NCBI GenBank assembly: GCA_011682385.1 | Contig: JAACET010000006.1 | Coordinates: 1-36,306 of the forward strand | Source: Actinomycetota bacterium | GTDB lineage: Bacteria > Planctomycetota > Phycisphaerae > JAACET01 | Length of the DNA: 36,306 bases | Direction of reading: 5' to 3' | Part shown: one piece after another, positions 1-7,743 of the stretch | Layout: each line of letters opens with the position of its first letter | Position numbering within the stretch: the first letter of the stretch is position 1 | Translations under genes and position numbers: made by a program | The notes under the pieces: generated by a model | The model's input: only the letters and a program-made list of their open reading frames with translations | Databases searched by the model: none | What the model was told of the DNA's origin: nothing

Positions 1-70
1 AAAAGCATTTGCGGATCAAAGGCCATCAGAGCCCTAATCCCTTATTCAAAAGGATGTTACACAGAAGTAA

Positions 71-654
71 TCGAACTGCGGGACCAAGCAGGCCCTGGTA
101 TCGACAGGTGCTGCCCGGATTCCCCTCCATATCCAGGTTCAGAAAAGACTCTACCAGCGGATACTTGAAGGCCAATACAAGGCTGGGGATAAGCTGCTGA
201 CCAACCGAGAGATTATGGAAAGATTCAACGTAGGAAGAATGACCGCCCGAGTTGCGATCAACGCCTTGGTACAAGAGAATGTGGTCACACGTAAGCCCGG
301 ATGCGGCACCTTCCTAACCGACCCGAAGGAATGGATACAACCCAGGCAAACACAGGCTACCCAATACAAGGTATTGCTGGCCTACCAGGACATGTCCAAG
401 ACGCATGCCTGTTCCGACGACAGCCATTTGTTGGCTTCAATTCATGAAGCCATGAAGCAGAACGGTATGGAGGCGAGCTTATTGTCACTTCCGGAGAACG
501 GTGAGCCAGCCTATCGTATGCTTAGCCAATATCTGAAAACGCATAATCCTGATGGAGTGATTATGCATGCCATCGGGGACGAACGCCTTTATGAGCTGGT
601 GGAACATCTTCCGGCGATAGCAAGCGACATTGTCTTGTTTTCTCATGTGGTTGG
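71..654 (+). pseudogene. Broken GntR/LacI-type transcriptional regulator
   Basis: The frame open from 71 encodes a GntR-type winged helix (about nt 120-315: 'IPLHIQVQKRLYQRIL', then 'LLTNREIMERFNVGRMTARVAI' and 'RKPGCGTFLT'), followed by the start of a LacI/periplasmic-binding-like effector domain ('MLSQYLKTHNPDGVIMHAIGDERL'). An in-frame TAA at 68-70 precedes it. No ATG, GTG or TTG occurs in frame until 215, which lies inside the helix-turn-helix. At about nt 645-655 the sequence switches to an unrelated gene, and the frame stops at 697. Regulators of this type usually have about 350 residues; fewer than 200 remain. It therefore lacks a normal start and the C-terminal half of the ligand domain. 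The family call is fairly secure from the HTH; the decay is read directly from the sequence. Confidence 0.7.
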
Positions 655-858
655 ATGGCTACCTTGCGAGGCCAAGCGCCAGATCGTCCTGCAGTGAATT
701 TCTATGAAATCGGGGGTTTTGAGGTCGATCCGTCTGATCCCGACGAATTCAACGTTTACAACACTTCGAGTTGGCAACCATTGCTACAACTGGCCGAAGA
801 ATGCACGGATATTATCCGTATGCGAAGTGCCCTACTGAGACCGGCGACCTGCTCCTGA
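655..858 (+). pseudogene. N-terminal fragment of a UroD-like (uroporphyrinogen decarboxylase family) protein
   Basis: The 67-codon frame starts 'MATLRGQAPDRPAVNFYEIGG' and continues 'VDPSDPDEFNVYNTSSWQPLL' and 'LAEECTDIIRMRS'. This matches the N-terminus of the UroD/MtaA-like proteins common in planctomycetes and Lentisphaerae ('LRGE.PDRPPV.FYE'), whose full length is about 350 residues. It stops at 858 after roughly the first fifth of the family. Its start abuts the point where the upstream regulator loses homology, so the two fragments look joined by a deletion or rearrangement. No function is expected. The family call is from memory of the motif, not a search. Confidence 0.55.
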
Positions 859-912
859 CGTTAGACTGTAAATAGTAGCCTACCCTCCCTATGACTTTTT
901 TAAAAAGTGATA

Positions 913-941
913 TTGACATAAGCAGACAGAAGTGCTAAAAG
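913..941 (+). promoter_or_regulatory. Sigma70-type promoter for the 982-4744 operon
   Basis: TTGACA at 913-918, a 17-nt spacer, and an extended -10 (TGc-TAAAAG, hexamer 936-941). Transcription would begin near 948. This argues that the regulator starts at ATG 982 rather than ATG 946. Confidence 0.6.
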
Positions 942-981
942 TGTCATGACAGTTTCCTTGGTACGCAGATATTCAGAATCA

Positions 982-1611
982 ATGGCTCATAAACAAACCA
1001 AAGCCCAACAGGCCTATAAGAAGATTCGCAAGCTCTTGATAAAGGGGCATTTTCCTCATGACCAGCGGATGTCGCTTCGGTTGCTGGCGGGTCAATTGGA
1101 GATGTCCGTCGTTCCGATCAGTGAGGCGGTGAGGAAGCTTGAGCAGGAAGGACTTTTGATAACCCAGCCGCAAAGTGGGATATATCTGCGTAAGTTAAGT
1201 TCCGGCGAGAAGCGGCAGATGAATCTCATTCGCCAGGCTTTGGAAGTCCAGGCGGCACGATTGGTTGCTCTTTGCCGTCGTAAAAAAGATTTGGAATTGC
1301 TCAGGAAACGTGCCCTCAAAATCAAAAAGCACTTGGAACAAAACAAGCCTGATCTTGCCGCCGATTCTGACGTTGAATTTCACAGAAAGCTTGTCTTAGC
1401 TGCGGGCAGCCCTATGCTTTTCAATCAATATGAAAGAATAGCTGTTGTTTCAATGGTCTGCGGAATGACTCTTCCTTTAAGATGGTCGCAGGAAGAAAGC
1501 CCCTTACATACAGATATTATCGAAGCTTTGGAAACGGGTGATCCCGATAAGGCTGCCCAGGCGGTGTTTAGCCATATCAAGGCGGAGAACGATTTTTTAA
1601 GGAGCAATTGA
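982..1611 (+). CDS. GntR family transcriptional regulator, FCD subfamily
   Basis: This is a 209-residue DNA-binding regulator that probably controls the three enzyme genes behind it. Residues 5-70 form a winged helix ('YKKIRKLLIKGHF', 'SLRLLAGQLEMSVVPISEAVRKLEQEGLL', 'GIYLR'). The rest is an all-helical FCD ligand domain with the expected metal-site residues D130, H134 ('DVEFHRKL'), H176 and H198. FCD regulators usually sense organic acids, so the operon's substrate may be an acid such as a sugar acid or a 2-keto acid (inference). An upstream ATG at 946 is in frame, but it overlaps the predicted transcription start of the 913-941 promoter. I therefore prefer 982, although neither start has a good ribosome binding site. 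The stop is 1 nt from the next start, consistent with an operon. Confidence 0.85.
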   Translation: MAHKQTKAQQAYKKIRKLLIKGHFPHDQRMSLRLLAGQLEMSVVPISEAVRKLEQEGLLITQPQSGIYLRKLSSGEKRQMNLIRQALEVQAARLVALCRRKKDLELLRKRALKIKKHLEQNKPDLAADSDVEFHRKLVLAAGSPMLFNQYERIAVVSMVCGMTLPLRWSQEESPLHTDIIEALETGDPDKAAQAVFSHIKAENDFLRSN

Positions 1612-1612
1612 A

Positions 1613-2947
1613 GTGAGAAGCAGTGATATTACCCAGGGCTCCGGTCAACAGTTGTATGTCAAAGCCAAGCAGCTTATTCCCGGAGGAGCTCAGTTATTGA
1701 GCAAGCGTCCGGAGCTGTTTTTGCCTAACCAATGGCCCAGTTATTATAGCAGGGCCCAGGGGTGCTTTGTTTGGGATCTTGACGGCCAAAAATACTGTGA
1801 TGTAACTATTTCCGGAATAGGCGCCTGTCTTTTAGGTTTTGCAGACCCTGACGTAAATCAAGCGGTCAAGAATGTTGTTGATAAGGGCAATATGTGCACC
1901 TTGAATGCTCCGCAGGAAGTGGAATTGGCTGAGCTTCTTTGTGATATTCATCCCTGGGCGGATATGGTTCGATATGCCCGTACGGGTGGTGAATCCATGG
2001 CTGTGGCTGTAAGAATAGCCCGGGCTTATACCGGTAAAGACAAGGTAGCAATTTGCGGCTATCACGGCTGGTCGGATTGGTACCTGGCCGCGAATTTATC
2101 TGTCGATGGTGCTTTGGACGGCCATCTTTTGTCCGGCCTTGAGCCGATTGGCGTACCTCGAGCTCTTGCTGGTACGGTTTTGACTTTCAGGTACAATCAG
2201 ATTGAGCAACTTGAAGCTATTGTTGCTGAGCATGGAGATTCGTTGGGTGCAATTGTGATGGAACCATTTCGTTTTGACGAACCCCGGGATGGTTTTCTTG
2301 AGCAAGCTCGTGACATAGCCACGAAAAACAATCTGGTATTGATCTTTGACGAGATTACTGCCGGTTGGCGATATGGCCTTGGTGGAATACACCTTCAGTT
2401 TGGCACAGAGCCGGATATAGCCGTATTCTCGAAATCTATATCTAATGGTTTTCCGATGGCTGCGGTAATAGGCCGGGGTGATGTTATGCAGGCTGCTCAA
2501 AAAAGTTTTATCAGTAGTACCTATTGGACCGAGTCCATTGGTCCGACGGCTGCGTTGGCCACAATCAAGAAGATGCGTGAACTGAACGTGAGTGATAGTA
2601 TCAATAGAGTGGGCACGCTGGTTCAGCAAGGCTGGCGAAAGACAGCGGCGAAGCACAGCCTGAAGCTTGAAATTACGGGCCGACCTGTTCTTACGCATTT
2701 TAGCCTTGACTATGGCCAGCAAAGTCGAGCTCTCTGTACGCTTTTTACGCAGGAGATGCTTGATAAAGGCTACCTTGCCAATACGGCGTTTTACGGCACC
2801 TATGCACATACTCCGGAGATTATAGATGAATATCTGGTAGCACTTGATGAAGTTTTTGGCCTATTGTCCGAGGCCATCAAGAGCAATGACGTAGATAAGC
2901 GATTGAAAGGGCCCATTGCCCATACTGGTTTTTCTCGACTTACCTGA
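1613..2947 (+). CDS. Class III aminotransferase (glutamate-1-semialdehyde aminomutase-like)
   Basis: A 444-residue PLP-dependent enzyme of fold type I. It shows the conserved stretch 'YARTGGESMAVAVRIARAYTG', the PLP-binding aspartate region 'LIFDEITAGWR', and the Schiff-base lysine K274 in 'FSKSISNGFPM'. It resembles the GSA-aminotransferase-like enzymes found in sugar and surface-glycan clusters rather than HemL itself, because it sits in a catabolic-looking operon and not with haem genes. The GTG start at 1613 has an AAGGAG ribosome binding site (1599-1604) and begins 1 nt after the regulator's stop. The substrate is unknown. Together with the oxidoreductase and aldolase it could act on an amino sugar acid (inference). 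Confidence 0.85.
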   Translation: MRSSDITQGSGQQLYVKAKQLIPGGAQLLSKRPELFLPNQWPSYYSRAQGCFVWDLDGQKYCDVTISGIGACLLGFADPDVNQAVKNVVDKGNMCTLNAPQEVELAELLCDIHPWADMVRYARTGGESMAVAVRIARAYTGKDKVAICGYHGWSDWYLAANLSVDGALDGHLLSGLEPIGVPRALAGTVLTFRYNQIEQLEAIVAEHGDSLGAIVMEPFRFDEPRDGFLEQARDIATKNNLVLIFDEITAGWRYGLGGIHLQFGTEPDIAVFSKSISNGFPMAAVIGRGDVMQAAQKSFISSTYWTESIGPTAALATIKKMRELNVSDSINRVGTLVQQGWRKTAAKHSLKLEITGRPVLTHFSLDYGQQSRALCTLFTQEMLDKGYLANTAFYGTYAHTPEIIDEYLVALDEVFGLLSEAIKSNDVDKRLKGPIAHTGFSRLT

Positions 2948-2984
2948 CCGAGTAACATTTTCAGATGAAAGGAGTGGCGAATAG

Positions 2985-3944
2985 ATGTTGCCAGTAAGTA
3001 ATCCTGATAATATAAAGCTGGCCATGGTCGGCATGGTAGAAGGCAATGGCCATCCCTACAGTTGGTCTGCGATAATCAACGGCCAATATGATGCCAACGT
3101 CATGGCTGACTGCGGTTTTCCAGTCATTCCTCAATATCTGGCTGCTGCAAAAGACGGGCTTGGGATATCCGGAGCAAAGGTGACGCACGTCTGGTGCGAT
3201 GAAAAGTCCGATGCCGAAAAGGTAGCTAAGGCTGCCTATATTCCAACTGTTGTGGATAATCCCCAGGATGTTATCGGTAAGGTTGATGCCGTGATTATTG
3301 CCACGGACAAAGGCTGGGAGCATTTGGATCGAGCTCGGGCCTTTATTGAAGCTGATATACCAATATTTATCGACAAGCCTCTTACGGACACGGAAGATCA
3401 CTTGCAGCAGTTTGTGAAATGGCAGCAGGAAGGTAAGTCGATTATGTCCACCAGCGCTATGCGCTACGCTAAAGAGTTTGCCGAAGCGCGAAAACGCTTA
3501 CCGGAACTTGGCCAGCTTCGTTTGATTACCATGACTACCCCCAAGACCTGGGAGCGTTATGGCATACATGCTCTGGAAGGGGTTTATCCGTTCCTTGAAC
3601 CGGGCGGATGGCTTTGGGTGGTAAATACCGGCACTGAACAGGCCAACATAGTCCATTGTCGACATGAAAGCGGCGTAGATGTTATTCTCGCCGCCATAGC
3701 AGATATGTATGGAGCGTTCGCCTGCCTTAATCTTTATGGTACCAAGGGTAATTTATCGGTACAATCCAAAGATACTTTCTATGCTTTCAGAGGTCAGCTT
3801 GTTGAGTTTATTAATTATTTGAGAACAGGGGATTTGCCCTTTGAATTTTCTCAGACCGTTGAGCTGATGAAGATAATCATTGCCGGTGTTCGCAGCAGAG
3901 GAGAGTCCGGCCGAGTTGTTCAATTACAGGAGATAAAAGCGTGA
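2985..3944 (+). CDS. Gfo/Idh/MocA family NAD(P)-dependent oxidoreductase
   Basis: A 319-residue protein with an N-terminal Rossmann domain and a C-terminal alpha/beta substrate domain. The family's catalytic EKP motif appears as D130-K131-P132 ('IFIDKPL'), and a 'YGIHALEGV' stretch supplies the usual histidine. The dinucleotide loop 'VGMVEGNGHPYSW' is longer than the usual GxGxxG, an odd feature. Such enzymes oxidise or reduce sugar, inositol or sugar-acid hydroxyls. An AAGGAG motif lies upstream of the ATG. Its GCG-TGA end overlaps the next gene by 4 nt (GTGA), so translation is probably coupled. The substrate cannot be read from sequence. Confidence 0.85.
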   Translation: MLPVSNPDNIKLAMVGMVEGNGHPYSWSAIINGQYDANVMADCGFPVIPQYLAAAKDGLGISGAKVTHVWCDEKSDAEKVAKAAYIPTVVDNPQDVIGKVDAVIIATDKGWEHLDRARAFIEADIPIFIDKPLTDTEDHLQQFVKWQQEGKSIMSTSAMRYAKEFAEARKRLPELGQLRLITMTTPKTWERYGIHALEGVYPFLEPGGWLWVVNTGTEQANIVHCRHESGVDVILAAIADMYGAFACLNLYGTKGNLSVQSKDTFYAFRGQLVEFINYLRTGDLPFEFSQTVELMKIIIAGVRSRGESGRVVQLQEIKA

Positions 3945-4744
3945 GTGAAGCAACCTTGAAAATGCGGCCGAGCAGAGTGTTGGCCAAGATGCGAGCCGGT
4001 GGCGTCGCCACATGTGTAAAACTTAACCTCGCTGACCCTCGAGTAGCTGAGATTGCCGGCCTTTGCGGTTTTGATTGTGTCTGGACGGACATGGAGCACG
4101 TCCCCAACACTCTGCACGATGTCGAAAATATTGTCCGGGCAGCAAAGATGCTGGACATGGATACTCTGGTCCGTGTACCCAGGGGCAGTTACAGCGACTT
4201 GATCCGTCCGTTGGAGATGGACGCGACCGGCCTTATGGTTCCCCACGTCATGAGCATTGAAGATGCCCGGAAGGTTGCCTGGTATACCCGCTTTCATCCC
4301 CTGGGCCGACGGCCCATCGACGGCGGCAACTCCGATGGTGCCTACTGCATGATACCAATGGATGAATATATCAAGCAGGCCAATGAGCAGCGATTTGTAG
4401 TGGTTCAGATTGAAGATCCCGAGCCCTTGGACGATCTCGAAGAAATCGCGAAGGTCGAAGGGATAGACATGCTGCTTTTCGGCGCAGCTGATTTCAGCCA
4501 GGGTATAGGGGCGCCGGGTGAATGGGATAATCATAAAATAGTTGATACTCGCAGACGAGTTGCCGAAGTAGCTCGAAAATATGACAAATTTGCCGGAATA
4601 CCAGGCAGTGTGGATAATTTCAAAGAGCTTGTTGATATGGGCTATCAGTTCATCAGTATTGGAGCTGACGTGGTAGGCTTATGGCAGTATTACAGGGAGC
4701 TCATGTCCTCAATTGCCGGCTTGTCTGTAGCTTCGCCGAAGTAG
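3941..4744 (+). CDS. HpcH/HpaI-type class II aldolase
   Basis: A 267-residue TIM-barrel aldolase of the HpcH/HpaI/citrate-lyase-beta family, which cleaves 2-keto-3-deoxy acids to pyruvate and an aldehyde using a divalent metal. It shows 'TDMEHVPN' (H53 as general base candidate), 'VRVPRG' (R78), 'VQIEDPEPLDDLEEIA' (metal ligand E158) and 'LLFGAADFSQGIG' (metal ligand D184). The GTG start at 3941 overlaps the upstream stop. It is the last gene of the operon before the convergent uxs gene. A 2-keto-deoxy acid produced by the two preceding enzymes is a plausible substrate (inference). Confidence 0.87.
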   Translation: MSEATLKMRPSRVLAKMRAGGVATCVKLNLADPRVAEIAGLCGFDCVWTDMEHVPNTLHDVENIVRAAKMLDMDTLVRVPRGSYSDLIRPLEMDATGLMVPHVMSIEDARKVAWYTRFHPLGRRPIDGGNSDGAYCMIPMDEYIKQANEQRFVVVQIEDPEPLDDLEEIAKVEGIDMLLFGAADFSQGIGAPGEWDNHKIVDTRRRVAEVARKYDKFAGIPGSVDNFKELVDMGYQFISIGADVVGLWQYYRELMSSIAGLSVASPK

Positions 4745-4767
4745 GCTCGTGGTGAGGTCTTTGTGTT

Positions 4768-5727
4768 TTAATTTGGCCTTTTGGTCGGTGGCGCGCAGGT
4801 CTTGGATATGGGCCGAAAATACTCGATTACCTTGGGCAGTCCCTCTTCGAGTGATATCTTTGGCCGCCAATTCAGGGCTCGATCTGCCAGGCTGATATCC
4901 GGTTTTCGCCGATTCGGATCGTCTTTGGGCATTTCCCGATAGACTATTTCTGATTTTGAGTCACACAATTTGATGATCAGTTCGGCCACACTTTTGATAC
5001 TTCTCTCGTCTGGATTCCCCAGATTCACCGGTCCGGTAAATCCTGCGCAGTTCATCAGTCGGATTAGTCCGTCCACCAGCTCATCCACGTAGCAGAAGCT
5101 GCGTGTCTGGCTGCCGTCTCCGAAGATGGTGATCGGCTCATTGCGTAGGGCCTGCAGTACCAGGTTGCTCACTACACGTCCGTCGTAGGCGCACATCCTT
5201 GGCCCATAGGTGTTGAAGATGCGGGCCACACGGATATCCACCCCAGCCTCGCGATGGAAATCGAAGAACAGCGTTTCCGCCACTCGTTTACCTTCGTCAT
5301 AGCAGCTTCGTGGTCCGATGGTATTGACGTTCCCCCAGTAGTCTTCTTTTTGGGGATGTTCCAGGGGGCTGCCGTATATTTCGCTTGTCGACGCCTGAAG
5401 CACGCGGGCGTGTATATCTCTGGCCAGCGTCAGCACATTGATTGCTCCTATTACCGAGGTCAGTACTGTTTTCATCGGCGAGCGTTGGTAATGGATTGGC
5501 GAAGCCGGGCAGGCCAGGTTGTATATTTGATCCACTTCTAAGGGCAAAGGGTCTACCACGTCATGCCGGATTATTTCCAGGTAGTGATTATCCAGCAGAT
5601 GGCGCACGTTATCTCGACTGCCGGTATGAAAGTTATCCAGGATTATAACGTTATGTCCTTCTTTGAGCAGTCGTTCGCTCAGATGAGACCCGATGAATCC
5701 CCCGCCACCGGTTATTAGTATTTTCAC
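4768..5727 (-). CDS. uxs: UDP-glucuronate decarboxylase (UDP-xylose synthase)
   Basis: A 319-residue extended short-chain dehydrogenase that converts UDP-glucuronate to UDP-xylose. It shows the NAD+ loop GGGGFIG (residues 7-13), '[13 protein letters not shown]' typical of UXS/UGD-type epimerases, 'STSEIYG' (114-119), and the catalytic pair Y143/K147 in 'CYDEGK'. It starts 19 nt after the stop of the UDP-glucose dehydrogenase gene on the same strand, so the two likely form one operon making UDP-glucuronate and then UDP-xylose for a surface polysaccharide. The tail after about residue 305 is proline- and lysine-rich and unlikely to be catalytic. Confidence 0.92.
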   Translation of the reverse strand: MKILITGGGGFIGSHLSERLLKEGHNVIILDNFHTGSRDNVRHLLDNHYLEIIRHDVVDPLPLEVDQIYNLACPASPIHYQRSPMKTVLTSVIGAINVLTLARDIHARVLQASTSEIYGSPLEHPQKEDYWGNVNTIGPRSCYDEGKRVAETLFFDFHREAGVDIRVARIFNTYGPRMCAYDGRVVSNLVLQALRNEPITIFGDGSQTRSFCYVDELVDGLIRLMNCAGFTGPVNLGNPDERSIKSVAELIIKLCDSKSEIVYREMPKDDPNRRKPDISLADRALNWRPKISLEEGLPKVIEYFRPISKTCAPPTKRPN

Positions 5728-5746
5728 AGTGACCTCCTTGGCAGCT

Positions 5747-7078
5747 CTATGAGTTTTTGGCTGGTTCTATTGTCGGTCGTCCCACGCCCAGATAGGTAAA
5801 TCCCTGTTTTGCCAGAAAACGCGGGTTATACAGATTCCGCCCGTCGAAGATTACCGGTGTGTTCAGCAGCTCTTTGAGTCGGCCAAAGTCCGGACTGCGG
5901 AATTCCGGCCATTCGGTTAGCACTATTAGTGCGTCTGCACCTGCGACGGCCTCGTAGTCGTTCTCGAAATACTTTGCTTTTGCGTTTTCGCCCAGCACCT
6001 TTTTCGCTTTATCTATGCCGTGCGGGTCATGGGCCTGGATTGTTGCCCCGGCCTTCAGGAGCCCTTGAGCCACGGTCACCGCCGGTGATTCCCGCACGTC
6101 ATCCGTACCCGCTTTGTAGGTCAGACCCCACAGGGCGAAGGTTTTGCCGGCCACGTTGGAGTCATAATGCCTGATGATTTTTTCCAGGAACGCTTTTCTT
6201 TGGGCCTGATTTATTTCGTGTACCGCCAGTGCGATCCGCATCGGGTGATTGAGGTCCCGTCCCGTAGCCGCCAGGGCCTGTACGTCTTTCGGAAAGCACG
6301 ATCCCCCGTATCCCACACCCGGAAACAGAAAGGAATCGCCCAGCCGTGAATCGCTGCCGACGCCCAGCCGCACGTGCTGAACGTCTGCCCCGCACTGTTC
6401 GCACAGTAGGGCGATCTCATTTATGAACGATATCTTGGTTGCCAACAGCGTGTTGGCCGCGTATTTGGTCAATTCTGCCGAGGCCGGGTCCATAATCAGC
6501 AGCCTGTCCGCTCGCCGCATGAACGGCGAGTACAGTTCCCGCAGAATCTCAGCCACTGCCGGGTTATCCGTCCCGATGATCACCCGGTCCGGCGTGGTGA
6601 AGTCTGGGATAGCCTTTCCTTCTTTGAGGAATTCCGGGTTGCTCGCACAGTCGAATGGCTCATGGGTGTTCTGATCGATCACTTCGCACAGTTTTTTATT
6701 CGTTCCCACCGGCACTGTGCTCTTGGTCACGATGATTTTGTATCCGTTCATAGCCTTGGCGATCTGTTTTGCCGCCGCCAGTATATTTGTCAAATCCGCC
6801 GAACCGTCTGCCGCTGGTGGTGTATCCACGGCCAGGAAGATTAAGAGTGACTTTTCTACCGCTTCGGCCAGATCGGTCGTGAAGCTCAGCCGTCCGCTGC
6901 CGGCGTTTCGCTTGACCATTTCCGCCAGACCTGGCTCGTAGATAGGCAACCGCCCCTTATTTATCCCAGCTATTTTTTCTTCGTTGATATCGACGCAGAC
7001 CACTTCGTTACCAACGTCGGCAAAGCAGGTCCCCGCCACCAGTCCCACATAACCCACGCCAACTACAGTCAGTTTCAT
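5747..7078 (-). CDS. ugd: UDP-glucose 6-dehydrogenase
   Basis: A 443-residue enzyme that oxidises UDP-glucose twice to UDP-glucuronate. It shows the N-terminal NAD+ motif GVGYVG, 'STVPVGT', 'SNPEFLKEG', and the catalytic cysteine C261 in '[12 protein letters not shown]', then the C-terminal UDP-binding domain ('[19 protein letters not shown]'). ATG 7078 is chosen over the GTG at 7084 because AGGA lies 7 nt upstream and family members begin at this residue. Its start overlaps the last 4 nt of the broken hepT reading frame. It is followed by uxs. Confidence 0.95.
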   Translation of the reverse strand: MKLTVVGVGYVGLVAGTCFADVGNEVVCVDINEEKIAGINKGRLPIYEPGLAEMVKRNAGSGRLSFTTDLAEAVEKSLLIFLAVDTPPAADGSADLTNILAAAKQIAKAMNGYKIIVTKSTVPVGTNKKLCEVIDQNTHEPFDCASNPEFLKEGKAIPDFTTPDRVIIGTDNPAVAEILRELYSPFMRRADRLLIMDPASAELTKYAANTLLATKISFINEIALLCEQCGADVQHVRLGVGSDSRLGDSFLFPGVGYGGSCFPKDVQALAATGRDLNHPMRIALAVHEINQAQRKAFLEKIIRHYDSNVAGKTFALWGLTYKAGTDDVRESPAVTVAQGLLKAGATIQAHDPHGIDKAKKVLGENAKAKYFENDYEAVAGADALIVLTEWPEFRSPDFGRLKELLNTPVIFDGRNLYNPRFLAKQGFTYLGVGRPTIEPAKNS

Positions 7079-7245
7079 AGCCACTTCCTAACCCGGCCCA
7101 GCCGGCACCAAACAGATACAAAAACTTCAGAACTGAGCATCCTGTCGCTATCCAAGTCCTCACGGCTGCAATTGCCTACGAAAGCCACAGCCTCCTGAGC
7201 AGCATCAAGAATATGGTGTAAGCGAACGAGGTCATTCTTGAGCAT
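7075..7245 (-). pseudogene. hepT: Truncated HepT-like HEPN toxin
   Basis: A 56-codon frame begins at ATG 7245, inside the last 14 nt of the nucleotidyltransferase gene, as in intact mntA-hepT pairs. It reads '[20 protein letters not shown]' and then 'FVGNCSREDLDSDRML', which matches the HepT N-terminus. After 'DRML' the similarity ends and an unrelated tail runs into the ugd start. HepT toxins have about 110-130 residues, and their RNase motif (R-x4-6-H) lies in the lost C-terminal half. The toxin is therefore predicted to be inactive. The call rests on the arrangement plus the motif. Confidence 0.65.
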
Positions 7246-7537
7246 ATTGAACCTCGGCAGTAGCTAGCACCTCATCGCGAAAATATCGACTCAGATCCTC
7301 AGCCGTGCGCAGGTCTATTTTTCGTCCCCCGAAGAGCCCGGCCAATTCTTGCTCCATGTCCAGCAGTCCGAAGAATCCGGGAACGTGCCCGTGCTCGAAT
7401 TCCACCAGCACATCTACATCGCTATCGGCGTCGAAGTCTTCGTGCAGAGCCGATCCAAAGACAGCCAATCGGCGAATATGATGGCCACGGCAAAAATCAG
7501 CAATTTTATCTTTGGTTATGGCCAGGTTCTTGTTCAT
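7232..7537 (-). CDS. mntA: MntA-type minimal nucleotidyltransferase antitoxin
   Basis: A 101-residue MNT-domain protein. It carries the nucleotidyltransferase signature G28-S29-x10-D40-x-D42 ('[20 protein letters not shown]') and a typical end ('[19 protein letters not shown]'). In MntA-HepT modules this protein AMPylates the HEPN RNase toxin to silence it. ATG 7537 has GGAG upstream. The in-frame ATG at 7579 overlaps a TATAAT on the minus strand and is less likely. Its partner hepT is truncated (7075-7245), so this is an orphan antitoxin, either free to decay or acting on another HEPN protein. Confidence 0.85.
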   Translation of the reverse strand: MNKNLAITKDKIADFCRGHHIRRLAVFGSALHEDFDADSDVDVLVEFEHGHVPGFFGLLDMEQELAGLFGGRKIDLRTAEDLSRYFRDEVLATAEVQYAQE

Positions 7538-7664
7538 GATGGCTCCACTTCTTGAGCTGTTTTCTGCATTATAGTACATTTGGGCCCTGGACTTGTAAAG
7601 GGAGTGTTTGCATCCGCCCGTGGACTGCCTGAAATCTTGGTATGCCCCTGGCGAATATGCAGGC

Positions 7665-7694
7665 TTGACTCAACTGGGAAGGCTGATTTATAAT
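7665..7694 (+). promoter_or_regulatory. Sigma70-type promoter for the aldehyde:ferredoxin oxidoreductase
   Basis: TTGACT (7665-7670), an 18-nt spacer and a perfect TATAAT (7689-7694). Transcription would start near 7701, giving a leader of about 43 nt to ATG 7744. An in-frame ATG at 7693 lies within the -10 and can be excluded as the start. Confidence 0.7.
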
Positions 7695-7743
7695 GGCTGT
7701 ATTGTTGCTTGGAAGCCATGTCTGCGAAGGAACCGAAAATCCC

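Noticed and set aside
2096-2809. Long minus-strand open frame (237 codons)
   Set aside because: It lies wholly inside the aminotransferase gene, has no family features, and the plus-strand product has all expected motifs.
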